From contig JBCFYV010000012.1 of NCBI GenBank assembly GCA_039000515.1, forward strand, positions 122,224,605 through 122,288,604: a DNA stretch of 64,000 bases, in the 5' to 3' direction. Under the pieces are notes generated by a model. It saw nothing but the letters and a program-made list of their open reading frames with translations, searched no databases and was not told where the DNA came from. Origin of the DNA: Timema cristinae. Taxonomy: Eukaryota > Arthropoda > Insecta > Phasmatodea > Timematidae. A program made the translations under genes and the position numbers. Positions 42,983-53,541 of the stretch are shown piece after piece (within the stretch, counting starts at the first letter, position 1; each line of letters begins with the position of its first letter).

Positions 42983-44763
42983 AAAACCAACCGGCTCGAT
43001 CGGTGCACATGCGCCTAAACCAACCGGCTCAATCGGTGCACATGGGCCTAAACCAACCGGCTCGATCGTTGCACATGGGCCTAAACCAACCGGCTCGATC
43101 GGTGCACATGCGCCTAAACCAACCGGCTCAATCGGTGCACATGGGCCTAAACCAACCGGCTCGATCGTTGCACATGGGCCTAAACCAACCAGCTCAATCG
43201 GTGCACATGGGCCTAAACCAACCGGCTCAATCGGTGCACATGGGCCTAAACCAACCGGCTCAATCGGTGCACATGCGCCTAAACCAACCGGCTAAATCGG
43301 TGCACATGCACCTAAACCAACCGGCTCAATCGGTGCACATGCACCTAAACCAACCGGCTCAATCGGTGCACATGCGCCTAAACCAACCGGCTCGATCGGT
43401 GCACATGCGCCTAAACCAACCGGCTCGATCGGTGCACATGCACCTAAACCAACCGGCTCGATCGGTGCGCATGCACCTAAACCAACCGGCTCGATCGTTG
43501 CGCATGAGCCTAAACCAACCGGCTCGATCGTTGCGCATGCGCCTAAACCAAAATACTCGATCGTTGCGCATGCGCCTAAACCAACCGGCTCAATCGGTGC
43601 ACATGCACCTAAACCAACCGGCTCAATCGGTGCACATGCGCCTAAACCAACCGGCACGATCGGTGCGCATGCGCCTAAACCAACCGGCTCAATCGGTGCA
43701 CATGCGCCTAAACCAACCGGCTCGATTGGTGCACATGCAACTAAACCAACCGGCTCAATCGGTGCAAATGCGCCTAAACCAACCGGCTCGATTGGTGCAC
43801 ATGCACCTAAACCAACCGGCTCAATCGTTGCGCATGCGCCTAAACCAACCGGCTCAATCGGTGCGCATGCGCCTAAACCAACCGGCTCGATCGGTGCACA
43901 TGCACCTAAACCAACCGGCTCGATCGGTGCACATGCACCTAAACCAACCGGCTCGATCGGTGCACATGCACCTAAACCAACCGGCTCGATCGGTGCGCAT
44001 GCGCCTAAACCAACCGGCTCGATCGTTGCGCATGCGCCTAAACCAACCGGCTCGATCGGTGCGCATGAGCCTAAACCAACCGGCTCGATCGGTGCGCATG
44101 CGCCTAAACCAACCGGCTCGATCGGTGCGGATGCGCCTAAACCAAAATACTCGATCGTTGCGCATGAGCCTAAACCAACCGGCTCGATCGTTGCGCATGC
44201 ACCTAAATCAACCGGCTCGATCGTTGCGCATGAGCCTAAACCAACCGGCTCGATCGGTGCGCATGCGTCTAAACCAACCAATTCAATCGGTGCACATGCA
44301 CCTAAACCAAAATACTCGATTGTTGCGCATGAGCCTAAACCAACAGGCTCGATCGTTGCGCATGCGTCTAAACCAACCGGCTCGATCGGTGCGCATGAGC
44401 CTAAACCAACCGGCTCAATCGGTGCGCATGCACCTAAACCAAAATACTCGATCGTTGCGCATGAGCCTAAACCAACCAGCTCAATCGGTGCGCATGCGCC
44501 TAAACCAACCGGCTCAATCGGTGCGCATGCGCCTAAACCAACCGGCTCAATCGGTGCGCATGCGCCTAAACCAACCGGCTCAATCGGTGCGCATGCGCCT
44601 AAACCAACCAATTCAATCGGCGCGCATGCACCTAAACCAAAATACTCGATCGTTGCGCATGAGCCTAAACCAACCGGCTCGATCGTTGCGCATGCGCCTA
44701 AACCAACCGGCTCGATCGGTGCGCATGCGCCTAAACCAACCGGCTCAATCGGTGCGCATGAGT
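42983..44763. repeat. Minisatellite, 33-bp unit, about 54 copies
   Basis: The unit is AAACCAACCGGCTCGATCGG followed by TGCGCATGCGCCT. Variants are CGATCGG/CAATCGG, GTTG, CACATG, GAGCC, GCACC and AAAATACTC. Because 33 is divisible by three, there is a 608-codon plus-strand frame (43003-44829; 11-residue repeat like LNQPARSVHMR) and a 439-codon minus-strand frame (43292-44611; repeat VGLGACAPIEP). The plus frame opens with GTG. Most unit variation changes plus-strand amino acids, which argues against coding there. Each unit carries a GCGCATGCGC or related palindrome. Confidence 0.95.
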
Positions 44764-44880
44764 TTACAAAACGAGTCGTTTAAATTAAGTAAAGATAAAG
44801 TATACAGTATTATTGGAAGATTCAAGTAACTTTTAATGAGGAAAGAGCGAGCGCTTCCTATACAAATCAAGGTTTAGATT

Positions 44881-45316
44881 TTAGGAGATAGTGATACGGC
44901 TCTAAGAGATAGTGATACTCCTCTAAGAGATAGTGATACTGCTCTAAGAGATAGTGATACAGCTCTAAGATATACTGATACAGCTCTAATAGATAGTGAT
45001 ACTGCTCTAAGAGATAGTGATACAGCTCTAAGAGATAGTGATACAGCTCTAAGATATAGTGATACAGCTCTAAGAGATAGTGATACATCTCTAAGAGATA
45101 GTGATACAGCTCTAAAATATAGTGATACAGCTCTAAGATATAGTGATACAGCTCTAATAGATAGTGATACTGCTCTAAGAGATAGTGATACAGCTCTAAG
45201 AGATAGTGATACAGCTCTAAGATATAGTGATACAGCTCTAAGATATAGTGATACAGCTCTAAGAGATAGTGATACAGCTCTAAGAGATAGTGATACGCTC
45301 TAAGAGATAGAGATAG
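44881..45316. repeat. Minisatellite, 21-bp unit, about 21 copies
   Basis: Unit GCTCTAAGAGATAGTGATAC plus A or T. AAGATATAG variants are scattered. It starts 118 bp after the 33-bp array. The 159-codon minus-strand ORF is a repeat artefact. Confidence 0.95.
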
Positions 45317-45451
45317 ATCTCTAACCCACGTCATGTATCGTCTCATGGCGAGGATTTATGTTATGTTATCTACTTATTAAAAAAGAGCGATTGAGGCCAA
45401 TGAAACAGTTTTATCGTGTTATTTTAAAATACAATTATTTATTATTTTTAC

Positions 45452-45645
45452 CAGCCATTCAGTTCACACGCATGTATTTAACCTACCACTGTGTCTACGA
45501 TAGTGTGTTAGAGATGTGAAAGGTTGAATCTATATAAGAAGTGCACCCGTATTTTCGTGGAGGGAGAGAAGAGAAAAACCACCCTAAGTACATCCGACAG
45601 GGATTCAAACCGCGATCTCCCCGCCATGGTCCGGAACGTCTAAAA
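45452..45645 (-). mobile_element. SINE-B, diverged
   Basis: The minus strand has the variable arm (CCATGGCGGGGAGATCG), box B GCGGTTTGAATCCCTG and the body (GGTTTTTCTCTTCTCTCCCT, GAAAATACGGGTGCACTTC). The tail is mutated beyond recognition except for GTGAACTGAATGG. Confidence 0.65.
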
Positions 45646-45760
45646 GGGGCTGGTTTGAATCCCGGTCAGTCCAACGGTTCGTTTTAACTTGAGACAGAAC
45701 CCTGTTGTCGGCATACCTAACCACTGAGCCACGGAGTCGCCATTTGACCCAGAATACGTC
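45646..45760. other. Chimeric tRNA-like fragments
   Basis: GGTTTGAATCCCGGTCAG on the plus strand looks like box B. GGCGACTCCGTGGCTCAGTG on the minus strand (45740-45721) looks like box A of a different tRNA-like head. They point in opposite directions, so they are rearranged SINE pieces rather than a tRNA gene. Confidence 0.35.
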
Positions 45761-46489
45761 AGTGGGACGGGGATCCTCGCGACATTTCGCATGCAAAACG
45801 GAGTGACCTTGAAAGGCAGTACTCGGTTAATAGATGGGCCACGACAGAGTGTTTGGGTGAGCGGTTAGCAATCTTGCATGTGGCCCGGCACGACGAGATT
45901 TGTTGTTCCTCATAAAAAAACAACACAACTGAGGTCACACGGTCTAAGACGTCTCTCTGTCAATTGATTAGATTGTCTGTAACACTAAGGCTGTGGTTAG
46001 ATTCACGGACGGACGCTCTGGGGGAGTGGATTAGCTAATGCAGCTGCATTTCCTTCCAAATAACTTTCTCATTTCTTAATCAATGATAGCCCTCATAATG
46101 AAACTAGACAATTAAAAGAAAAGGTAACCCCCCCTCCCCAAATGTTTACCATAGCCTTAATCTTTTAGGCTAATTCTGATGTATCTTCTTTTAAATGTAA
46201 GTTAAACCCATTTCATGTTTAGAAAGTGCGCGTTCAAGAAGGTCAAACAGTAAGAGTTGCTCAGAGCTGTCAGTGACCCGGGCTGGTATCGAACCAGAAC
46301 TTGGAGCTGTGACCCTTCTTCTCACACTTGGGTGATATTAAACGCACATATTAAAAAAAATAATGAAACATTCTTTGATAAAATAAATAGGATGTAACTT
46401 TTGAATATCCATCAAAGATCTTTAATAAAAGATTTACCCGATGCTCAACTGTTTTGCCAAAGAAAATGGCTGAGTTTTTATTTAAATGT
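45761..46489. other. No supported gene
   Basis: A possible eroded tRNA-like head lies near 46275-46345 (GGTATCGAACCAGAAC). Nothing else is recognised. Confidence 0.35.
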
Positions 46490-46817
46490 TTAAGATGGGA
46501 TTGTAGGGGACGAGAGAAAAGGACATTGTTTTCGCAGTTTTTAGAAAAAAAAATAAAAATTTCAAAAATAAATCAAATATTTCTCCAATTTAACATAAGA
46601 GTTTAATTTTCTTCACATGTTGATATCTGTCACGAGCATTTGATGAGAAACTTTTTAATAAAGAGTAAAAGCTTGATATCATCATGTGGAGAAAATTAAA
46701 CTAATGTTTTCTGGAGCAATGTTTTGATTTATTTTGGACAAAAAAATGAATGTTTTGATATAAAAAAAACCTGCAAAACCACTGAACTTTTGTCGAGTCC
46801 CCAATAACCCCATTTAA
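46490..46817. mobile_element. TTAA-flanked fold-back MITE
   Basis: TTAA at 46490-46493 and 46814-46817 flanks ends reading TTAAGATGGGATTGTAGGGG and, reverse-complemented from the right, TTAAATGGGGTTATTGGGGA. Internal arms TTTAATTTTCTTCACATGTT, GATATC and GATATCATCATGTGGAGAAA pair. It is shorter than the 40840 copy because the central arm is deleted. Confidence 0.85.
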
Positions 46818-47126
46818 CCTTTACATTTGTAAGTCAGCTAAAAACGTTATGGCCCAATATTGAGAGACAAACTGCGCCCTTAGCTTTGGCCTATTTAAAA
46901 TGTTTCTCCGTTTTGAATGACCAAATTTTTAAAAGTTTCATGGTCCACTCGTATACAACAAGTATTTTTGACATTATTGCACGTCCATTTGTTTTTCTAA
47001 CCACATTTATATTGCACAGACATCGAACGTGATATGATTTAATAGCACACATTTTCTAACAAAGGTGGTGTCAACCCTTATCATTAATCTAAATGATTAA
47101 TTTATTCATAAAATAATATTTCTTTA
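46818..47126. other. No feature recognised
   Basis: AT-rich spacer with no ORF or repeat of note. Confidence 0.5.
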
Positions 47127-47330
47127 CCCACTTCGGTGTCCGCGTGGTCTAACGCGCTACTCTCGTGTTGGACTAGACTGCCGAAGACGGGGAGATCGGG
47201 GCGATCCCGGTCGGGTGCAGTGAGGATGGGTTTTTTCTCAATGGGTTTTCACTCTACTTCCATGCAAATGCGGGTGCACTTCCTCCCAATCAAATTTAGT
47301 ACACATATTAGCAACTGATTCCATCAGACG
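47127..47330 (+). mobile_element. SINE-B, tail lost
   Basis: The head CCCACTTCGGTGTCCGCGTG, GTCTAACGCGCTACTCTCGT, variable arm and body (GTTTTCACTCTACTTCCATG, AAATGCGGGTGCACTTCC) are clear. Box B has a small deletion (GGGGCGATCCCGG). It is a head subtype shared with 58238 (GTCTAACGCGCTACTCTCG). Confidence 0.8.
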
Positions 47331-48231
47331 GTTTAACCCAAAATATAGAAAGCTTACCTTAAATTGGTTTCATTAATTTTCACATAAAGTATTTTAGAAA
47401 AAAACAAACCTATGTACTTAGTGCAACCAAGATTGATAACATTTTACTATTAATATTGTTATTGAGCATATCTATCAAACGAGACAGTGAATTGACGTAT
47501 GAATGATAAACGGTAAATATAATAAATTTTCTAGCTGCCTGATAAGGATATGTGGAAAATAAAATGTGGCTTATAAACTTGAGCCATTGTTTAATCGGTA
47601 AACAGTAGGCCTATGCGTTTTAAATGAAACTTTTTTTTGTTCAATATAAGCCAAGGCTGTAACAATTGGGGCCTAGTATTTATCTTATTGGAACACTAAT
47701 AATTATGACTATCACAATTGTATTATAAATACTTCAGCACGCTTATTTGTGTCGAATTCTATTTCCTACACTCATCAAAATATACGGTTAGCCTGGATTT
47801 AACTCAACATTAGAGTTTACGGTATAAAGTAGCTTTTTATAGTGTTGAAAAAGTAATAATTACTGGCCTATTGTTGTCTGTTAGTAATCACACTCAAGAT
47901 ATTGCAAACATAATTATGAAAAATAGCAATAATATTTAATCATATTTAAACTTACCGAATCAAAACGACGATGTAAGCTTATTAATATATCCAATTCTCC
48001 CCTTGGAATCACGAATATCCAAACGAAACTCGAGATATCAATTTATTTCAAACGTTAACAATTAATTTCAAATTCACAACACACACCACATGATGATATC
48101 CAGCCGCACGTTCGAATCTTTCAGTTTTAAAACATTTTAACTACTACGAAACAAAACAAAAACCAGTTCGCACATTTTAAAATCGAGCTAACCGATAAAC
48201 TTCATAACCGACACCTAAATAAGAAACACGG
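47331..48231. other. AT-rich region without supported gene
   Basis: No open frame of note and no recurring repeat. It grades into a short, more balanced segment before the CRE at 48232. Confidence 0.45.
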
Positions 48232-48506
48232 TGACGTCACATCGTTACAATTTGCCGCAAAACTACTTGTAAATGACTCGAAGAATGGAAAGAAGACACA
48301 AAGCATTTAAACGGACGAACTCAACCGTCTACCAACCGAGCAACACTGCCGCTTCCAATCCAACGGTCGTTTTTTCTCACTCCGTGACTGAATGGAACAG
48401 TGCTACCAACCTCTCGCCAACACGATACCCTAGAATAGAGCAGAATATTCTCTCAAAGCAGGGAACGCGCTACAAGAGTGGGTCGCAGTTTAATTCGCTA
48501 ATTTAA
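48232..48506 (+). promoter_or_regulatory. CRE octamer followed by a short unrecognised ORF
   Basis: GTGACGTCAC (48231-48240) is a perfect CRE palindrome. An ATG 33 bp downstream (48273) opens a 77-codon frame to 48506. It starts basic (TRRMERRHKAFKR) and continues serine/threonine/asparagine-rich. The close CRE-ATG spacing resembles a short 5' leader, but I recognise no protein and the frame could be chance. Confidence 0.2.
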
Positions 48507-49139
48507 TACGTTTAAAGTAATTTTCAAAATAATATGGATTGAAAACCACCCGACCCATATATTGTGATTTTAATTTTAAATCATTTCTTCATATATAACT
48601 CACAATGTATACAACTTGACCACCATATTTCTTTTTTAGATTTTATTTGCGAAGAGAGATAAAGGCTATATATAATTAGGTCAAATTATATCGACACCTT
48701 TAAAGGAATTAAAATAAATTTGAATTAAAGCCAACCTGAGGTGTAATTATGTACTAATTTTATTTACAGCTCTCAAAATTGTCACCAAACGTCAAAGGGG
48801 CGGGTGTAGAACACATTATTTGGCATATGAATATATGAAATAAATGCAATACCAACTTTTAGACGGGTCAAAATAGGCTGTGCTCTGTTATCTAAGATAG
48901 AGGTATTAATTTTTAGCGGTTGGCACTTACCAACTTTAAAGCGAAAACAAAACTTGTGACCAATTACCACCCTTGTTAGGGAGATGAAGTCCAATTTTCG
49001 TAGGAAGGGCTTTATCTGATAGATATAAAAATTATTAGATTTACTTAAACAAATATGTTCGTAATTTTTAAAAGGAACATCCTGTGAAAATTGGAATGAA
49101 TTTTAAAAATATTAGTCTTTTCCCCGAGCTGCACGTATC
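48507..49139. other. AT-rich region without supported gene
   Basis: A 70-codon minus-strand ORF (48782-48994) has no recognisable features. Confidence 0.4.
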
Positions 49140-49300
49140 AACTAATTTACATTGATTGGGTAAGGAGGAGCAAAGTATAATTTGGATGAAGTGCGCCTGC
49201 GTTCACGTGGTAGGAGATTGAATCGACTTCAAACACCTCAGTACTGCTTCCGGGGGACTCGAACTTCAAGCAGGGTACCAGTCAGGTGATGAAGATAAGG
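49140..49300 (-). mobile_element. SINE-B, strongly decayed
   Basis: Only body motifs (minus strand CACGTGAACGCAGGCGCACT) and a box-B-like TTGAAGTTCGAGTCC remain. Confidence 0.4.
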
Positions 49301-49433
49301 ACCAGGTACGTCTCGAGACAATGCTACTGATAACGTCTGTTCAAGGTCACAGTGACCTTCACCACGAGCTTACACACACATTCATATCAGAACAGAGTGA
49401 GATTATACTGCTATAGTTCTGAGTTATGACCGA

Positions 49434-49479
49434 GGGGGGAGGGGTGGAGGGAGGGGTGGAGGGTAGCAAGGGGGGGGGG
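49434..49479 (+). other. Strong G-quadruplex motif
   Basis: Six G-runs of three or more, with short loops (A, TGGA, A, TGGA, TAGCAA), ending in a run of about ten G. This satisfies the G3-N1-7 rule several times over. Whether it folds in vivo is unknown. Confidence 0.7.
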
Positions 49480-49540
49480 TGTACTGATCCAGGCGTAGTA
49501 GTACGCACTGACAAACAAAACTCGGATGGAACATATTATT

Positions 49541-49790
49541 TAGCATTACGTCCCCCTTCCAGATTGAGTTATACACATATGTACTAGGTATTGAAGATTA
49601 ATAAGGCTCAGCTTAGAGGAAATATACCCGCATTTGCGTGGAGGACGAGTGTGACACTATCTTGGGAGGGCGGGAGGGGACCCTCAGTACACCCAACCGT
49701 GATTCGAACCATGATCTCCCTGTCATTGACATTCCAGTCTATTTTAATAGTGACGCCTTAGACCGTTCAACCACCGAAGTGGGTCTCAGA
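49541..49790 (-). mobile_element. SINE-B, nearly full length, diverged
   Basis: The head in reverse ends CCACCGAAGTGGG at 49790. The variable arm (GACTGGAATGTCAATGACAG), box B ATGGTTCGAATCACGG, body (CGCAAATGCGGGTATATTTC) and a mutated tail near 49550 follow on the minus strand. Confidence 0.75.
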
Positions 49791-50682
49791 TATATTTGCG
49801 CAGGGATGAACTAAGGTTTCTTTAACCACTCAACTATGCGGGAAATGTTACGAAGTGGTGTGGTGTGAGTGAGTTTTCCACACATGTTGAGAAACTCCAC
49901 ACGCGTCTGGCGTTCCATTTCACATTCTCTCGCAATCCTATCTCGTTTCGAATGGAATAGTTAATGAAAGACACAACTATTCAATTTCAAACTATTCAAT
50001 GGAATCTCCCTAGGACTACAATCTTTTCGACACAGGCCTACTTTCATGAGCGCTCTTAAGTGGGCGATAAGGGGGGCTTCAGCAGTAACATTTACCTTTT
50101 TTTTTTTTTAAAAGTCTACGTTAACAAGATAGAACTGTAGCTTTCCTCCCATTTCCTCTTAAAGTTTTATTGTTTTTTTTTTTTTTTTTCATTTTGTTCT
50201 CTTCAATAAACTTATAAAAAATATATTCTCTTCAAAAGGTTCAGCTACAACTAAATGTTATTTTTTGTTAATATTTTAGATTTTTTTTCTTTTGCTTGTA
50301 TTTGTTCTTGAAACTCTACAATTAATTAGCTCAGAATTATGTTCAAATTCTCTAAAATTATTTCCACAAGGTCAAATTCTCGAAATTTTCTCACTGGAGG
50401 GTGGGGGGTGCCCAACCTCTGGCAGTTGGGACTCCAATCCGACCCCCGAACCCCCCATTTGGAAAACCCACACGGGCGCCCTTACTTGCCTTGAAAGATT
50501 TGATTAATCATTTCTCCATTTACGTAGAGTTAAAAAAAAATCAAGGAAAACTGTATTAAAATAATATATGATAAAAAAATGTCAGAATGGTTATGATTAA
50601 TAACTAATTTTATAATAGTGATTAATCTTAATTGCCACCACATGTAAAGAGTAATTAACTTAGCGTTCACGAAACGTAACGT
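49791..50682. other. No supported gene; T-runs
   Basis: Long T-runs at about 50098 and 50171. The 71-codon ORF at 50292 is not recognised. Confidence 0.45.
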
Positions 50683-51145
50683 AACGTAACAACTCGATCA
50701 AAACACGGGCAATGCAGTTGGACTGTTTGAAAACAAATTGTTCATGAAAATGAAACCTAATTATTTAGGTCTGATTAGGCTGCAAATACTTGCAACAGAA
50801 GCTTTACTGGAGCTACAGAATAAATTGTAACAAAAAGATCCGATGTTTTATAGTTCGCGAGACATGGACAAATGAATTATACCTAAGATGGCGTCTGCAC
50901 ACAACAAACAAACAAATGAAGCACTAAATAGTCCTGTTGACGTGACTCGGAACATGATTGGCCGGTTAAGACACGTGGTACCTTCACTTAACGTTAGCTT
51001 AACGTGAAAGTTATCCCCTGGACAATTCTTACGTTAAGTAAACGTTAGGTTAACATTAGTATCCTGATACCTTGAAACACAAGGATAAACTTTACATTAC
51101 GTTATGTGAACATTAAGTGAACGTTAATTTGAACGTGATCCCGAC
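50683..51145. repeat. Cluster of TAACGTT/AACGTTA motifs with an imperfect inverted repeat
   Basis: It starts with a (GTAAC)4-like run near 50679-50694. Between 50985 and 51145, CTTCACTTAACGTTAGCTTA and the reverse of GTGAACATTAAGTGAACGTT form imperfect arms around CCTGATACC. It may be a small fold-back element. Confidence 0.5.
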
Positions 51146-51164
51146 AACAAGATGAGAAATGGCG

Positions 51165-52480
51165 GGAGATGTCATTATAGGTTTTATCGTATGGCGATAC
51201 CGTTTTTACACATACGTCCCAAGGTTGGGATACCAGTTATCTTACTGCGCACTTGCTATCACACGGATATGTGATGATCCGATGATATGCCTAGCCCACT
51301 GTAGGATTTACTTATTAGTTCTTTCTGTTGAAATTAGTAAATTTCAATGTCTGTTTGCAATTTATTTAATTAATTACATTTTTAATATTTTAAATTCAAC
51401 ATTAAAGTGGCATAGCTTTTACTCGTTTAACCAACCAATAATAGAGCCAGAGTCAGAAAGCGAGCTAGCTATACCCAGAAGTTGATCCAGCCCTTATATA
51501 TGACCTACCCCTTGCTTCTTGACCCCCTTGTCTTTAGTGTTAAAACCAACCAATAAGAGAGCCAGAGTCAGAAAGCGAGCTAGCTATTCCCAGAAGTTGA
51601 TCCAGCCCTTATATATGACCTACCCCTTGCTTCTTGACCCCCTTGTCTTTAGTGTTAAAACCAACCAATAAGAGAGCCAGAGTCAGAAAGCGAGCTAGCT
51701 ATACCCAGAAGTTGATCCAGCCCTTATATATGACCTACCCCTTGCTTCTTGACCCCCTTGTCTTTAGTGTTAAAACCAACCAATAAGAGAGCCAGAGTCA
51801 GAAAGCGAGCTAGCTATACCCAGAAGTTGATCCAGCCCTTATATATGATCTACCCCTTGCTTCTTGACCCCCTTGTCTTTAGTGTTAAAACCAACCAATA
51901 AGAGAGCCAGAGTCAGAGAGCGAGCTAGCTATACTCAGAAACTGATCCAGCCCCTTATATATGACCTACCCCTTGCTTCTTGGACCCCTTGTCTTTAGTG
52001 TTAAAACCAACCAATAAGAGAGCCAGAGTCAGAAAGCGAGCTAGCTATACTCAGAAACTGATACAACTCCTTATATATGACCTACCCCTTGCTTCTTGGA
52101 CCCCTTGTCTTTAGTGTTAAAACCAACCTATAGGAGAGTTCTTGGAAGTTTTATGTTGTAGCTACCTAGTGGGTAAAAGGTGGCCAACTCATCACAACAC
52201 TTTTAAATAGAACGAAAGAAGTTTTAAAACAAAGAAAAGTTTAGTAGATAATATATTTGAATTTACTTCTGAAAATGCTTTATGGGCTTGAAACTCAGTA
52301 AAATAAATAATAATTAGTGAAGGTGGTATTAATAATAAAGATATAGCTTGAATTTAGAATCTTGTACTGAAATTAAATCGTTCAATTTTGCTTGGTCATC
52401 CATGGATGAAGTATTAAAAGGAAAGTTTACATACAATTCCTCAAAGAAAAATATACTTCATCCATGACTTTTCTAATAAG
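51165..52480 (+). mobile_element. Dispersed element E, copy 2, internally amplified
   Basis: Landmarks in order: TATCACACGGATATGTGATG, CACTGTAGGATTTACTTATT, GAAATTAGTAAATTTC, the 115-bp array, then AAAGAAGTTTTAAAACAAAG, TTTACTTCTGAAAATGC and CATCCATGGATGAAG. Except for the array, the order is that of 22610-23275. The 108-codon ORF at 51159 runs through non-conserved parts and is not supported. Confidence 0.65.
51429..52125. repeat. Tandem repeat, 115-bp unit, 6 copies, inside element E
   Basis: Unit starts at AACCAACCAATAAGAGAGCC (51429, 51544, 51659, 51774, 51889, 52005, 52121) and contains CTAGCTATACCCAGAAG, TTATATATGACCTACCCCTT and GTCTTTAGTGTTAAAACC. Spacing is exactly 115 bp four times, then 116. 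Each unit therefore repeats a CCAAT motif and a TATATA motif. Confidence 0.95.
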
Positions 52481-52710
52481 TGAGAGGGGTCTAAAACAGT
52501 ATCATTACAATTGTTACACGTCTGCTATAATACTCACACGTAACCACAAATGAGTATGCATACACCGAGTCTAGGCTTATAACGGAAAGATGGTAAGAAT
52601 GTTTACCTTGTTTCTCTTACGAATGTACATTTAGAGTACCTTCTAGACAAAACCAACTTTGTTCGCTGCCAACATTGATATCAGTTTACCATATTATTAT
52701 TAGTAATATT

Positions 52711-52825
52711 TTCCTACTGAACTAAGGGTCCCGGGTTCGACTCTCAAAACGGATGAAAAATGTATTATTTGTGGAGTGTTGGTTTTCCCTTCCACAGTGA
52801 TAATCTAACGTGTGGGGAATTGAAT
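52711..52825 (+). mobile_element. SINE-C fragment
   Basis: CTACTGAACTAAGGGTCCCG, box B GGGTTCGACTCTC, then GTTGGTTTTCCCTTCCACAG and TGATAA follow the order of 9411-9570. The box A part is missing. Confidence 0.5.
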
Positions 52826-53529
52826 AGCAAGCCACTCACTAGAGTTATTTCTTGACTTTATATCATTTCTCGTTCTTTACTGTCAGATCTAAGATCGGAG
52901 CATAAGTCTGCGGTTGGGCACTAACATAATTAACCTCTTTAACGCATGCTTTTGGCATAATCCTCTTGAAGTTCGTTGGGAAAATATTCCCCTCATGGTA
53001 CATTAACAGTATCCAATATCTTCCAATCTTTTCAAACAAAGTTGATCTAGAAGGAAATAACAATGTCCGTTAGTGGGTGGTTTTCATAACGTTTCAACCA
53101 ATCATCCCGCAAGCTCATCCTATTTTACTTATTCCAGAAAGATTTCTTTAATCCATCAGACGGTGCAACACTAAGATGAGTTTTAAAATACAAGAAGAAG
53201 CTACTTGCATCGGATTAGCCACTGTTTTATTATTTAAAACAAGGAATAAAAAAAAGTATGTGGTCGAAAAAGTAGTTTTCTCAGCGTGAGATCCTAGTTC
53301 ATTAGAGAAAATGCTACGTTTTATCTTTTTTATAAATACACAATAATTGTTATAAGAACTTTCGAGGAGCAGAGATGTGTATTTATAAAACGTAGCATCC
53401 ACTTCCTTCTGTGACGTTGTCTTAGGGGGTTGGGGGGTGGGGTGGTCAAGTAGCCAGTGACGAGACGATTCGGTAACAATGCACGTATTTTTAGTGTCCT
53501 GAAGTGATTTAAAATCAGATTATCCGAAC
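52826..53529. other. No supported gene
   Basis: Small ORFs only. A G/C-rich run (53428-53445) is unremarkable. CTACGTTTTAT (53311) and ATAAAACGTAG (53386) form a small inverted pair around 65 bp. Confidence 0.4.
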
Positions 53530-53541
53530 CAGTGGCGGATT

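Noticed and set aside
43003..44829. 608-codon plus-strand ORF and 439-codon minus-strand ORF as repeat proteins
   Set aside because: Both follow automatically from a stop-free 33-bp unit. The plus frame starts with GTG, its variation is mostly amino-acid-changing, and the minus frame's variation fits CpG decay.
44867..45346. 159-codon leucine/tyrosine-rich ORF as a coiled coil
   Set aside because: It is the 21-bp minisatellite read in an open frame.
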